Origin: Blakeslea trispora
Taxonomy: Eukaryota > Mucoromycota > Mucoromycetes > Mucorales > Choanephoraceae
Length of the DNA stretch: 64,000 nt
Assembly (NCBI GenBank): GCA_025331445.1
Contig: JAIWNE010000015.1
Location: 354,738-418,737 of the forward strand
Direction of reading: 5' to 3'
The position numbers and the translations under genes were made by a program. Positions 9,740 through 21,172 of the stretch are shown piece after piece (position 1 is the first letter of the stretch; each line of letters begins with the position of its first letter). A model generated the notes under the pieces. That model had not been told where the DNA came from, searched no databases, and saw only the letters and a list, made by a program, of their open reading frames with translations.

Positions 9740-10679
9740 TTAAACACGACAGCTTGAGAATGACATGACCATAATATCAGTAGCTCCACATTCTGTTAAT
9801 TTGTCTAAAATTTCACCCTTTTCCTTCTTGCTGATCATGGCAGAGACAGCAACCCAACCTTCACGATCAGCCAAGGAAGAGACAGTAGGACCCAATCGAC
9901 CAGGTGTAATCTGACTAGCCTGAGCCAAATGAGTACGCTCAATGTTGTAAGTACACAAGACATATTTGTTAGCAGTAATCACACCACGAACACGAGAAGC
10001 AATCTTCTCAATCAAATCCTTGTGAGTTGATTTCTTGTTGGCAATCAAAACAGATTGTGTTTCCATCAATGTATAGATATCGTGAAGACCTGCAGCACGC
10101 ATAGATTCACCTGTTTCAACAAGATCCACTAAAAAGAAGATGTCAATGATAGAATGGCAATAAGCAGCCTTCAAATACTTTACCAATACCATCAGCTAAG
10201 CCTAAAGCACAAGCAGCTTCAACTGATCCAGAGACATGATTGATGGTTGTCTTTTTACCAGCAGCCTTATCCAAAGGTTCAAACAACTTGGCAGCACAGT
10301 TGACAAAACTGGTAACAATGCGCTTACCAACGAGGGATTCCAATGTTTGTTCTTCACCCTTCATAGGCACTTCAATGCAAAGACGGCATTTACCAAATCC
10401 AAGTTCCATGACTTGATCAATTTTATCTTCTACATGACTTTCAACCACAATATCTTGGCCTGTGATGCCCAAATCGACGTCGCCTTCACCAACATATTTG
10501 GCAATATCGGCAGCAGGCAAAAAGACAAGAGCGATAGGCAAGTTGGTACAGAGAGCAATGTCCTGTCGTGTACTTCTGTTGTAATGAATATCACATCCTT
10601 TTAAAAGCTCAGCACAGCTCTCGTAAATACGGCCCTTTTTGGGTACAGCAAACAATAAACGGTCTTTCAAGTCCATCAT
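9740..10679 (-). CDS. HIS1: ATP phosphoribosyltransferase (histidine biosynthesis, first step)
   Basis: Two exons, 10679..10184 and 10128..9740, 885 nt, 294 aa, close to the length of yeast His1. The enzyme joins ATP and PRPP to form phosphoribosyl-ATP. Visible signatures are LLFAVPKKGRIYE near residues 8-20, GEGDVDLGITGQDIV at 64-78, and GIVDLVETGESMRAAGL bridging the intron. The C-terminal regulatory ACT-like domain follows (GPTVSSLADREGWVAVSAMI to the end), the long-form type subject to histidine feedback. Two consecutive ATG codons open the frame; either could be used. The intron is 55 nt with GT-AG borders. A cytosolic enzyme is expected. Confidence 0.96.
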
Positions 10680-11189
10680 TTTTGATTGTCGTGTTATATA
10701 AAAAAAGGAAACAAATTGGTACCTTGAAAAGTTTTTAAAATTAAAAATTTGACAGTGAATTTGTAGTCACAGGTAATGGATGTCAACCAATTAAAGTAAT
10801 CTAATAAACATCATCCATGCTTCTTAATGCAAATGGTAGGTTGTACAAATATGTCAAATTTTTGAGCTTTTCTATCCAAAAATTCACTGCTTGTTACTAT
10901 AACATTAAAAAGTATGACAAAGGGATGTGACCAACAGTGCCATTACCTAAACAAGTCGACTGGTTTTCTAATAGCAATCAATAGCTTTGTTCGATTGAAT
11001 GACAAGAGACGGTTCCCAAAAGGGGGGGTTTTTTTTCTGCTTGAGTTTAATTTTGTGATAGCCTTAACATAATCTGCGTTGACTCTGGACCGAATAGGCT
11101 TTATTAAAGAAGGAATCCTTAAACTGATTTCCTGCCAAAGGAAGATATGTAAAAGATCTATGCTTACTTTTTTCTTATTGTTTTGTTGA
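10680..11189. other. HIS1 upstream region
   Basis: AT-rich sequence with no recognised gene. It carries the HIS1 promoter by position. I could not identify a clear TGACTC-type amino-acid-control site. Confidence 0.4.
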
Positions 11190-11840
11190 GGTGGATCTGA
11201 ATAAGACAATCTCGTTACCAGGCCAAATGCTTCTTTTGGACTCTCTGTGCCGCAAGTGTAGCAAATTGATTAACCGCGCCAAATCGAGAGCGCATTTCGA
11301 TGACCAAACAACGAGACTCTTGAGCTGTTATAATACCCTTGGTCATTTATTTGGATTAGGTCGTGTTGCTGCCATGAATATAAAAAAAAAAGCAACGTTG
11401 GGTTTCTTCATTTGCTCAAAGTGCAAGACCAGCCAATAAGAGCCTCTGATCCTTGTCAAGAAAAAACAAATGATTTTTGAATATGCAGTAGGTTCTTTTG
11501 GTCCTTGCCTTTGGCTCCGGAATGCCGATCCATGTAGTATTGGATAATCCATCACAAATTCCATTGTCATGAGTCCATTTCGCGCTTTCTCCCAGACGTC
11601 TCCCAATCTTGCTCCTTTTGCAATGTCTCAATTGAAATTCAACAACATCTATTGGTTGAATGTCCGGTTAAGTGGGCTTTATGGTGGGTCACTTTGTATA
11701 CGGACTCATTTCCCCTACATGGCCTTTCAACCGCACAACATAGTATCAGCTCTTTGGTCCTTGACTGCACCCCCCTACGTTCCTGTAGTCCCTTTCTTTA
11801 CTCTTTTTGCAGCGGCCGCAAGAGCTGTTTGGTGTAGCCA
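11190..11840 (+). pseudogene. Decayed LINE-like (non-LTR) retrotransposon 3' relic
   Basis: Around 11575-11670 a plus-strand frame reads ISRFLPDVSQSCSFCN and then HLLVECPVKWALW. This is the CX2C...HX4C-type zinc knuckle with a following KW/W motif seen just after the reverse transcriptase in fungal LINE-type ORF2 proteins. The frame stays open to a TAG near 11842. Upstream (11190-11440) is a Cys/Arg-rich open frame (82 aa) that may be part of the same relic or unrelated. No reverse transcriptase catalytic motif is visible, so this is a 5'-truncated, mutated copy at best. Confidence 0.4.
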
Positions 11841-11913
11841 CTCGGTCTTTATTCGGCAAGCCATCCATGTTTCTGAATCCTTTGTCTTAGCAAAATACAA
11901 TAGATTACGATAA

Positions 11914-13612
11914 TTTTATCTAAGAGAAATATAAAAAAAAAGCGCGTCTTCTTTTTCACATGCAAATCGCGCTTCTACTTTTTTTTCTTCATACAATTAT
12001 TTTACTTTTCACGAAAAAGAAAAAAGAAAAAAGAGAGCTACTACCCTCATCAAGTTCTCCCTTTACTCTTATATTTGCCTCACTGATTTACTTGAGCATT
12101 CAAAGCTAGCTTAAACTAGTCTTCAACAATGAAAATTATTTGTACTTTCTAAAATGGATTCTATTATTAATTAGTTCAATCAAAATTAACCCACTTTCTA
12201 ATGCCAAATTCACTCTGTGATCCATTTTGTTTCCTCTATCATTTACAGTCATTACTTGAGTTGTCTTGTCAATGGATAGTTTATTTTGTTTATATTAGCG
12301 GATAGTAATGTTTCATTCGTTCCTTTTGTGTTCTTGACATAAATATGCATCGGGCGCTCTTGAACAGAGGAATCGGGATCAACAGAATTAAGAAAGAGAA
12401 CGTTTGCTCTTTGTGTTGCAAAAAGTTAGAGTGTAATGCAAGGCTGTTTGTGCTAGTGCAGTACTTTAAGCCTCAATGAACCAAAAACCAGTTGAAGATT
12501 AGGGGATCACTGTAGGTCCATCTTGATGGCCCACAGCATACCTCAAAGTAGCCAAAGGACAAAATCTTGTTTATTTCAAACAATGTATCGTTGTGACAAG
12601 ATAAAATAGGAAAGAAACGTATAGGCTTCATTAGCCATTAGCACACACCAAAAAGTACATGAAGCAATTTAGGCATGTTTTGAAGTGTGTCAGTGAGATT
12701 TGCCGACAAATGTACCAAAGCAAACCTTAGTTTCGCCTACTCTTTTTTTTTTCTGCAATGAAAGCAAATTTATAATCGACTTTTTTTTTCTCTAATAGTA
12801 AAACGCTGTTTGCACTTTAGGCATTTTTTCTCTAGTAGTGAAGATATAGTTTCTAACAAGACTGTGAAAATGACTTGCTTTAATGAATCTGATCAAGTCC
12901 TTGACAAACACGCTTGAACAAACATGTATTACGAGTGAAGTAAAGCATCTTTAAATGCTCACAATTTATGGCGGATCAGAAAAATTCAAATTTATCATTT
13001 CTTTTCAAAAGCAGACAGACACACAGGTCAAGATGAATGATGGCACTTTAAATAATGAATTGTTGCATGTTATTCTTTATGTGAGCTATTCAGTCTATAT
13101 TCCTTTATGTGTTAGGAATATTGCTTTTGATAGACAAGACGACACAGCATTCTTTTTGGTTGCTTAAAGAAAGAAGATCAATGCTTAGATCTGTTACTTT
13201 TTAGCAAAAAAAAAACAAAAATGATCACATCAATAATTGTAGTTGGGCTATATGTAGCCATCTACAACTTAAAGTTGTTGCTTGACAGTATCTCCTTATC
13301 TTTTAAACATTACTAAACAAGATAGTGTGTATGCTTGTTTTTTCTTTCTCTATTAGAAATAAACATTAAATTCTTTAATATAGACATAAGCACCAATAAG
13401 GGGGAGGGATCTTATTGGGTCTCAAAAGCACAAAGTGTGTGTTGCCAAATAAAAACAAGATCACAAATTTAAATAGTTCAACTCCGAAGCTAATTTTAAT
13501 CGCTCTCTTATATCTCTCTTTTTCTTTTTTTTTCTTCTTCTTTTTCATTTATCTTTATACCTTTATTTGCAGCACCCTTTAAAGCACTTGATATCTACAT
13601 ACTATCTAAACC
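11914..13612. other. Long AT-rich spacer upstream of the TBC gene
   Basis: No coding region, RNA gene or repeat element was recognised. The last 120 bases before the TBC start are a strongly pyrimidine-rich tract (about 13500-13560), a common feature next to fungal transcription starts. Confidence 0.45.
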
Positions 13613-14717
13613 ATGACAGAAGTTGCCATTCACTCCAACGAAATCCACCATACCGATAATAGAGACACTGCCCTGATCAATAATGAACCTATCCCTGATA
13701 GATCCAGTATGACCATCAAGTCAAATGGCAGTTCTACGGATAGCTTTGAAGAAGAAGAAGAAGAGGATGATGATACTGCCAGTAGTCAAGGCTCTGCAGA
13801 TACTGTTGCAACTGATACCATCAAAAACGAAAAAGACTTGCCCATACCCACCACACCACCCAAACGACGTAACCGTGCGCTCACTGTCACACAACAAAGC
13901 GTCCAACAACACCATCATCAAGAAGAGGTTGTGGCAAGTCCACTAGAGAACCCTATGGCAGATATCAAAGATCAAATTCATGAATTCATGGATGAAGGTC
14001 CATCTATTTCAGACTCAGATAGCTATCTTTCTGATGAAGAAGTGACAGGGACAAGACACAAGCGAAATCAAAGTCACCGATCCACCATTTCTTCTATCCA
14101 TTCTTATGTCTCAAGTGCCTCTAACTATGACTTGCTTCTAGCTCGTCTAGGTGGTGTTGATCAAGCAGAGACAATGAAGGAGATGGCGACAGAAACAGTA
14201 TTAGATACACCTTCTCAAGAAATCAGAAAATCGTTTGATCGTATTCATCATGATGCTGTATCCAAAGGAGAAGATGAAGAAATTGACTGGGGTATGGAAA
14301 TGAAAGAGACGAATAGCAAGTGTGTTTTCTTTTTCTTACTCATGATTCCATAGAGTTTTGGTCCAAAGTGATTTCAGATTTTAGTGGTGTTGCCAAATCA
14401 GAACCCAAAGTACTTTCATTTCACATTCAAAAGGGTATCCCCCCTACTTTGCGTGGTATGATTTGGCAGTTATTTGCAAAGAGTAAAAATGTCCAGTTGG
14501 AAGAACAGTACATGCAGCTATTAAAGCAAGAAGCTGTTTATGAAAAGGCCATCGCCCGGGATTTACCAAAGGCAACATTCAATCAGCACGATTATTTTGT
14601 GGATGGTGATGGATCGGATGCTCTGTTTAATGTGATCAAGGCTTATTCCCTCTATGATACCGAAGTAGGCTATAGTCATGGCCTACTTTATATCACAGGC
14701 CCTCTTTTGCTGAATGT

Positions 14718-14751
<34 letters not shown>

Positions 14752-15772
14752 CATTTATTTACAAATAGGTATGCTAACAAAGCTATTTAGATGCCCGAAG
14801 AAGAGGCCTTTTGTGTCCTTGTCCAGCTGATGAACAAATACAACTTGAGAGGACATTTTTTGCCCCAATCCGAACTATTATCTCAACGTCTGTTTCAGCT
14901 GGAAGGTCTAGTGGCAGATCATTTACCACACATCCAACGTCATTTTGAAGCACACGGTATTCGATCGAATGTCTATGCCTATCCATGGTTTAGCACTCTC
15001 TTTGCATTCAAGTTTCCATTAGATACAGTCTATCGTATTTACGACATGATTTTTGCAGAGGGCATTGAGACACTCTATCGGTTCTCGATTGCTTTATTAG
15101 AGAAGAACCAGTCTACTATTCTTGGCTTAGAATTTGATGATTTAGTCAATTTCCTAAAGAATGATTTGCTAGAAATTTACAAGGTAAAAGCCAAAAAAAA
15201 AAAAAGACAATAGCAACAGAGGTTTTCATCCCCTTTTCTAGAATAATTCAAACCAACTTGTAAGAGATGCTTTCCAAGTGATCATCGCTACCAAACGGTT
15301 AGATCGTCTTGCCAAAGATTACCAAGTTGAATCTGCTCGTGCCAACAATGAAGCTGAAGCAATCGAGGCCTTGAAACGACAAAATAAGGCTTTGGTGGAT
15401 TCCATCCGTCAGCTGGAAACCGAATATAATGACCTTAACAAAGAACATACAGAAGTGGCTACTGAACTGATTACAGCCAAGATGGACATTGCCCGTATTC
15501 ATGATGAAAATGAAGCACTAAGACAGCAAACAAATGATCTCAAGAGAGCACTAGAGACATTGCCTGCTGAAGTGGAAGCACGCGTGAAGGAAGAAATGGA
15601 GGTGCTTTATACCAAAAATGCTGCTCTTGTTGAGCGCAACTCTGCCTTGGAGGATCAGCTAGCTTATATGGAGAATATGATTATTGAGATCAAGGCTAAA
15701 TATACCGAAAGTGAGAATGAGCGAGAAGGATTAAGACAGAGATTAGCTGATTTAAAACGTTTGATGGGATAA
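13613..15772 (+). CDS. TBC-domain (Rab-GAP-like) protein with coiled-coil tail, catalytic fingers substituted
   Basis: Four exons: 13613..14291, 14354..14715, 14791..15183 and 15242..15772 (1965 nt, 654 aa). The first 226 residues are acidic and disordered, with an E-run and polar repeats. The TBC domain spans roughly residues 227-440: WEFWSKVISDF, KGIPPTLRGMIWQL, then EVGYSHG, PLLLNMPEEEAFCVLV and YPWFSTLFAFKFPL. The last 180 residues are a long heptad coiled coil. The layout resembles the Gyp5/EVI5 group, which act on exocytic or endosomal Rab GTPases. The usual arginine finger is Lys299 (codon 14569..14571), in RDLPKATF. The usual glutamine of YxQG is His335 (14677..14679). Both are expected to cripple GAP catalysis, so it may be a Rab-binding scaffold. 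The intron at 14292 was chosen because it restores the conserved WEFW junction. Confidence 0.9.
14720..14750. repeat. (GT)n microsatellite in TBC gene intron 2
   Basis: About 15 TG units directly after the intron's GTAAG donor. Confidence 0.9.
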
Positions 15773-16296
15773 AACAATAAACCTGTTCCCCCTCCTCCTT
15801 TTTTTTTCTTTCTTTCTTTGGCGGCAATGAACATTGTAGTTGGGGAGGTGATAACATAGTAACTTACTCCCCCTTTTTTTTTGTTCTATTCTCTACTAAA
15901 GCACTGTGCTTGCTGGTATAAAGACAATCGATCTAGTTCTGCTTTATATCAATAGTATTAATCTAACAAAGAGTTTAATCAGTGAAAGCTTATCACAATC
16001 AATGAAGCAAACATTTTTCTTTATTGATTTCTTTAAGCTATCATCTTTAGAATTTCAACATCCTTAGGATCATCTTAAAATTCATCAAGTCTCTTTTTAA
16101 GGGCCTTCCTTTTATGTGCCTTGTCTGAACAGGTCATGTGATCAACAAGAATAAGAAGGAGCCTGCTTCTCTAAAGACAAGCAAAATCAATCTTTGCTAA
16201 TAGAAATCAAGCCCATGTCTGACTGTTTTTTTTTTTTTTTTTTGCTTATAAGTTTTCAGTCTTATTTTTCTTTCCCTTTTTTTTTAATATTCAAAC
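15773..16296. other. Intergenic between TBC gene and RRF1
   Basis: Poly-T runs (15800, 15870, 16225) and AT-rich sequence; no gene seen. Confidence 0.45.
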
Positions 16297-17306
16297 ATGG
16301 CTTCACGTATTTTAAAATCCATTGCCTTAGCACAAGGTTTAAGACCTACTGTTAGCTTGGCTGCCAGACACAGGGTGCCTGCTATCGCCACTACTCTAGC
16401 TTGGAGACAGCCTGTCGCTTTGACTAGTGTTCGTTTTTATGCAAAGAAGAGCAAGGACAGCAAGAAGAAAGGCAGCCACTCAGAGACAAAGGCAACAAAC
16501 GTAGACGAGGAAGAGCCTGAAACTCAGTTTAGTGAGAAGGAAATTGAAGGTCGATTTGAGCAATCGATTTCTCAACTGAAAGAACATTTGAGCTCTATGC
16601 GTATCGGCAGAGCTAGTCCTTGTAAGTTGCAAAAGTTCGATATAATAACTTGATCTGATCGATTGCCTCAGCTTTGTTGGACAATGTTCGTGTTCGTATC
16701 GAAAGCTCTCATTTCTCTTTGAAGGATCTTGCTCAAGTCACCATTAGAGATCCTCAAACATTGATGGTCACTGTTCATGATTCTGATGTAATAACATTAC
16801 TCGAGTTCATCCTAGAAGACTTAATTTTTTCTTTTTCTTTTTTTTTTTTTTTCAAAAATTTAGTACGCTGCTGCCGTTGAAAAGAGTATCCGTGAAGCTG
16901 GATTGAATTTGAATCCTGTGGTTGACAGTAAAGGAATCAAGGTGCCTATTCCCAAGTAAGGAAATTTAGCCATTGTTATATTAGAGTTGATAGCTCACTG
17001 TTTGTTCAATACAAGACCATCAAGAGAATCACGTGATAAGATGGCTAAATTGGTGAGTACGACAGGTGAACAAACTAAGACCAAGGTTCGTTCTATCCGT
17101 CAAGATGGCATGAAGCAGCTCAAGGCAGACTTGAAGCACCAACCTGCTGATAAAATCAAGAAATTAGAAAAATTGGTACATTTGATATATATAAAAAAAA
17201 AGAAAGCGTGTATTGACTTCTTGATTAGGTTCAAAACTTGACAGACAAATCCAACAAGACCATAGATGAACTCTTGAAGGCAAAAACCAAAGAAATTCAA
17301 TCTTAA
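16297..17306 (+). CDS. RRF1: Mitochondrial ribosome recycling factor
   Basis: Five exons: 16297..16621, 16672..16787, 16864..16955, 17016..17175, 17229..17306 (771 nt, 256 aa). The first 50 residues are rich in Arg, Ala, Ser and Leu with almost no acidic residues, a typical mitochondrial presequence. The mature part carries the RRF signatures: HLSSMRIGRASPSLLDNV, LAQVTIRDPQTLMVTV, SIREAGLNLNPVVDSKGIKV and REQ-like SRESRDKMAKLV, ending in the helical K-rich C-terminus. RRF works with a mitochondrial EF-G to split post-termination ribosomes. A translocase with the features of MEF1 (the elongation type) lies at 35242. Introns are 50-76 nt GT-AG. It is tail-to-tail with UTP14, 139 bp apart. Confidence 0.93.
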
Positions 17307-17445
17307 CAATAAACCAATTCAACTTCAATCAATACGCTCCTTTTTCTATCATACACAACAACAATAATGATTGAGGCCTATTTTATAGGACAGCAAAGTT
17401 TAATTTAAGGAGGAGGGATTATGTACAAGATCTAAATTTAAAGAA

Positions 17446-20328
17446 TTATGCAAAAGGGGCTTTGAGAGGATCAATGACCTTGCCAAGCTTAGTAATCACT
17501 CTAGGCTTGGTAAGCTTCAAGAAGGTTTGACGTGTGTTCCATTCACCACCAACAGGTGTACTGATTGAACGCTCATATTGTTCCATTGTCTTGAAGGGGA
17601 AAGGCACAGCAGTGGTTTGGTATTTCTCAGCCTATAAAAAAAAAAGAGAGAGAGGATGAGTGAGTCATGCTATTGATGGGGGAGGAGATCAAGAACACTA
17701 CTATTTACCTTTTTATTTGTCTTTTCATTGATGATCACATGAGATAATTTGGCATCCTTTCGCTTTTCGGCATCCACACCCTTTGTCACCTTCAAGATCT
17801 TCTTCTTCTTCTTGTTCTTCTTGACACCGGAACCACCCCAAGAACCCCAACCGGGTAAAGTGAGATCTTCGACCTTGTCTGCGTCTTCTTCTATCTCGGC
17901 CATCTTTTCATCCTCAAATTCAGCTACCACATCATCATTGGCAAAGGCGCGAGCAACCAATTCACGTTGATTGAAAGATACTTTGCTATTGTGGACCATA
18001 TTGCTTTCCTCTGCGTCGTCTGATTCGGAATCCGATTCGCCTTGAGCAAGTTTTGCTTTAGCAGACTTGACTTGTTGCTTTTTAGGTGCAGTGGGCTGCT
18101 GCTGCTTCTTGATGGTCATGACCTTATTTAAATCAAGCTCAACATCATCAGCATGCTTGTTGTTGGACGTGCTTTCTTTTTTAGCTCTTTCCAACTTGGA
18201 CAAACTCTGTTCAACACGGCTTTCAGTCTGGCTGGAGGATGCCTTGTTCTTCTTGGATGCCTTCTTGGCAAGACGAGATGTATCAGCCTGGAGCCAAGGG
18301 TTGACAGCATCATCATCTAAATCAGCCAAAGGACTGGCCTTTACTTCAATAGGTGTTGTGGTACGCGTGTTGTGAGCTGCAGAATGTGACAGCTTTTTGA
18401 TTTGTCCACCTTCACTCATCACTATCTTGACATTTTCTTCTTCTTCTTCTTCTTCTTTTTCATTGGCAGCGGTTTTGATTTGTTTAGCTTTAGCACCAAA
18501 TGCCATTCTACCAGGGTTATTGGCTACCACAGTAAAGTGTGCTTCCTTCTTCTCTGTGGCTTCATCCTCTTCATCACTGTTGGCAGCAAGCCATTCTTTC
18601 TCAAATTCGGCTACATTTTGCTTTGTAGCTTCCAACTGTCTCTTGGCAGCATCTTGCATAAACTTCATGGACATCAAGCCTTTTGCGGGTTGGGTATCTT
18701 GATCAATCTCTTGGTTTAGCTTATCAAGTTGAGATTGAACATAGGCATCATCTTCTTCGTCATCACTGGAACCTTCAGATTCATCATCGCCAATACGACG
18801 ACGAAGCTCTTCACCACGACGAAGTTGCTCCATAATGGCTTCACGCGTGCCTTCATCTTGAGTACCACGAGCCAAAGCACGTCTTGCCCACTTGCTCGTG
18901 TTCTTGTGCTTCAGTGTCATACGTTCCTCAGCTCTACTCTTGGCAGCATCCATTTGATCTTCATCCTCCATTTCATGGTCAATCTCATTGACCTGGAGAG
19001 ACATCTTCTCCTTTTCCTTACGCTTCAATTTACGATAACTCTTGCTCTTGATCTTCTTGAGACGCTTGTTCTTGACTTCATGACGGAACATCAACTCACG
19101 CATCAACCGAAGTTCCTTACGTCTAGCCTCTACCTCTTCCACAGTCAACTTGTTCAACTTGAGGGCCTCAAATTCTTCCAACTCCTCATCCTTCATACCG
19201 GCTTGAGCAAGTGCCTCGGCAATCTGTTGTTCAAGAGGTGTTTCTGCCTTGAACTTGCTTGCCATGGCAGCACTGGTACGGCTTTCTTTGGGAGCAACAC
19301 TTGTATCCTGCAAGGGGAATACAAGGTGTTCAGCTTCACGGACCATCTTGACGGTAGGTTGCCATTTGGTGATCTCTTCCTTGGCTGATTCAAGTGCTAC
19401 TTGACGATCAACACGATCTTGAACACGCTTAGCCAAGGGAGCGTCCAGGGCACGACGAGTCAAGTTTTTGCCCTTGCCGACCAAAGTCTCCAAACCTGTC
19501 TTTAAGGCGCCAAAGCTGGACTCATCTTCAATTGTGTCCATCAAGTCATTCAGGCTGAGTTTCTTGGATTCGTCTTCTTCCTTGTTTGTGTTCAAATTGA
19601 ATTCACTTTCTTGATAAGCTTCACTCTTTTCTTTCAATTGACGCTTCTTGTCGTTGCCTTCTTCATCGTTGGCACGTCTACGCTTCTTTGAATCCAGGCT
19701 GTTGATCAGATTGGCTACTTTATCCTCATCAAGTCCCATATCTTCATCACTCTCTTCTTCAAAGTCTTCAATGTCATCAAATCCTTGAAGCGCTTCATCG
19801 TCTTCTTCCTCTTGCTTCTGTACGGGTTTAGGTTCATCTTGGTCATCTTCTAACATGAGAGAAAGGTCAACGAAACCCGCTTCATCTAAATCGGTATCTT
19901 CATCTTCAGAGTCTTCCTCAGAGTCTTCATTCATATCAATTTCATCTTCGGCTAATGCTTTCTTAACAGGTTTCTTTTTCTATCATTTTCAAAAAGATAT
20001 TAGTTGACATTCTGATAAACGAATTATACCAGGTTACCTTCTTGTCATCCGAAGCAAATTTGTACTCGCCAAAACGCTCTTCATCGGACTCGTCAAAGGC
20101 TTCATCGGAATCGATTTCTGAATCGTCTTCTTCGGCGATCTCGCCTGCATCATATTCAAGATTATCTACTTGATCGAGATCATGACCTTTGCGACGATCA
20201 TCCTCTTCTTCGGCTACAAAGACATCGCGTTCAAAAGTCTTTCCAAAAGGCTTTCTGGGTGATTGCTTCTTTCCTTTGGTGGAAGACTGAAAGCTTTTTT
20301 TAGCTGTATTTTTTTGTGGACGAGCCAT
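17446..20328 (-). CDS. UTP14: UTP14, U3 snoRNP/SSU processome component
   Basis: Three exons: 20328..20038, 19979..17709, 17631..17446 (2748 nt, 915 aa), close to the yeast Utp14 length. Utp14 is a nucleolar protein needed for 18S rRNA maturation and activates the helicase Dhr1 (family knowledge). The N-terminus is strongly acidic with D/E/S blocks. The middle has WQPTVKMVREAEHLVFPL, KLNKLTVEEVEARRKELRLM, KIKSKSYRKLKRKEK and ERMTLKHKNTSKWARR, the conserved Utp14 core. Near residues 805-812 is LPGWGSWGG. The C-terminus has YERSISTPVGGEWN and ends with KAPFA, as in the family. The large middle exon also carries sizeable antisense open frames that are shadows. Confidence 0.96.
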
Positions 20329-21172
20329 ATGGTTTACAAGAAAAAAATAAATAAAAAAAAGAATACAATTGCTGTGTTCCTTTTTTCGACATTTGTGACG
20401 ACTTATTTGCGAAAAGCAGTCAGTGCTTAAAATGAACACCCTTAAAATGCATGTAGATCCTACCTGAAATTCTTCTATGATTGCCCCCCCCCACACCCCA
20501 TTTCGTTTCTCTCAAAAGGTTTCTATATGATAAAATGAAAGAAAAGGCGAGAATTACTATTTGGAAAATTCCAGATGTAAGAAAGTGAAAAGTATGTGCT
20601 TGAAATTGATAAAAACGAGATGAACAATATGAAATTACAATGCTTGTGTAGTAATCAATCCAACAGTATGCTACTCTGAATGTAACATACTTATAGGGAC
20701 TTTTAATCTAAAGCACTCTACATACTTTCTTTGTTCCTATAGTATACATTCGTACCTGTTCTTCCTATCCAGTGTAGCCCTATAAATCGTACTCTTTATA
20801 CAGCTGTGACGCAACACTATACTAAAACCAACTGAGTCATGAAAGGAGATATTTTTGTTATTGTAATTTTTTTTTAATCTTATCTTTCAAGTAATATGTA
20901 CATAAGCACACAGAAAAAAAAAAAGGAATTATAAGAGAACAAGGTGTATGCACTAAGGATATAAAGGAAGAGAGGAAAAAAAGAAATTACATTTATGCAA
21001 AAAAAAGGTGTTGATTAGATAGATATGAATGTGTATGTGTATGTATATATATATTGTACAATCCATGTGAGTGAGTGTGAGTGAGTGAGAGTATATATGT
21101 ATATATACGACCAAAGATGTGTGGGTGACTGGATATGAGGAAGGGAGGAAAGAAATGACATGTATCCTTTCT
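20329..21172. other. Intergenic, UTP14 upstream / phosphatase gene 3' flank
   Basis: No gene seen. A C-run is at 20484-20494. A TG/TA-rich low-complexity stretch lies at 21020-21110. Confidence 0.45.

Noticed and set aside
14320..14355. Later donor at 14320 for TBC intron 1
   Set aside because: It leaves the wrong phase for the next exon; the donor at 14292 gives the conserved DWEFW junction.
18729..19388. 219-codon plus-strand ORF within UTP14
   Set aside because: Antisense shadow of the charged, repetitive UTP14 exon; hydrophobic composition follows from complementing Lys/Glu codons.
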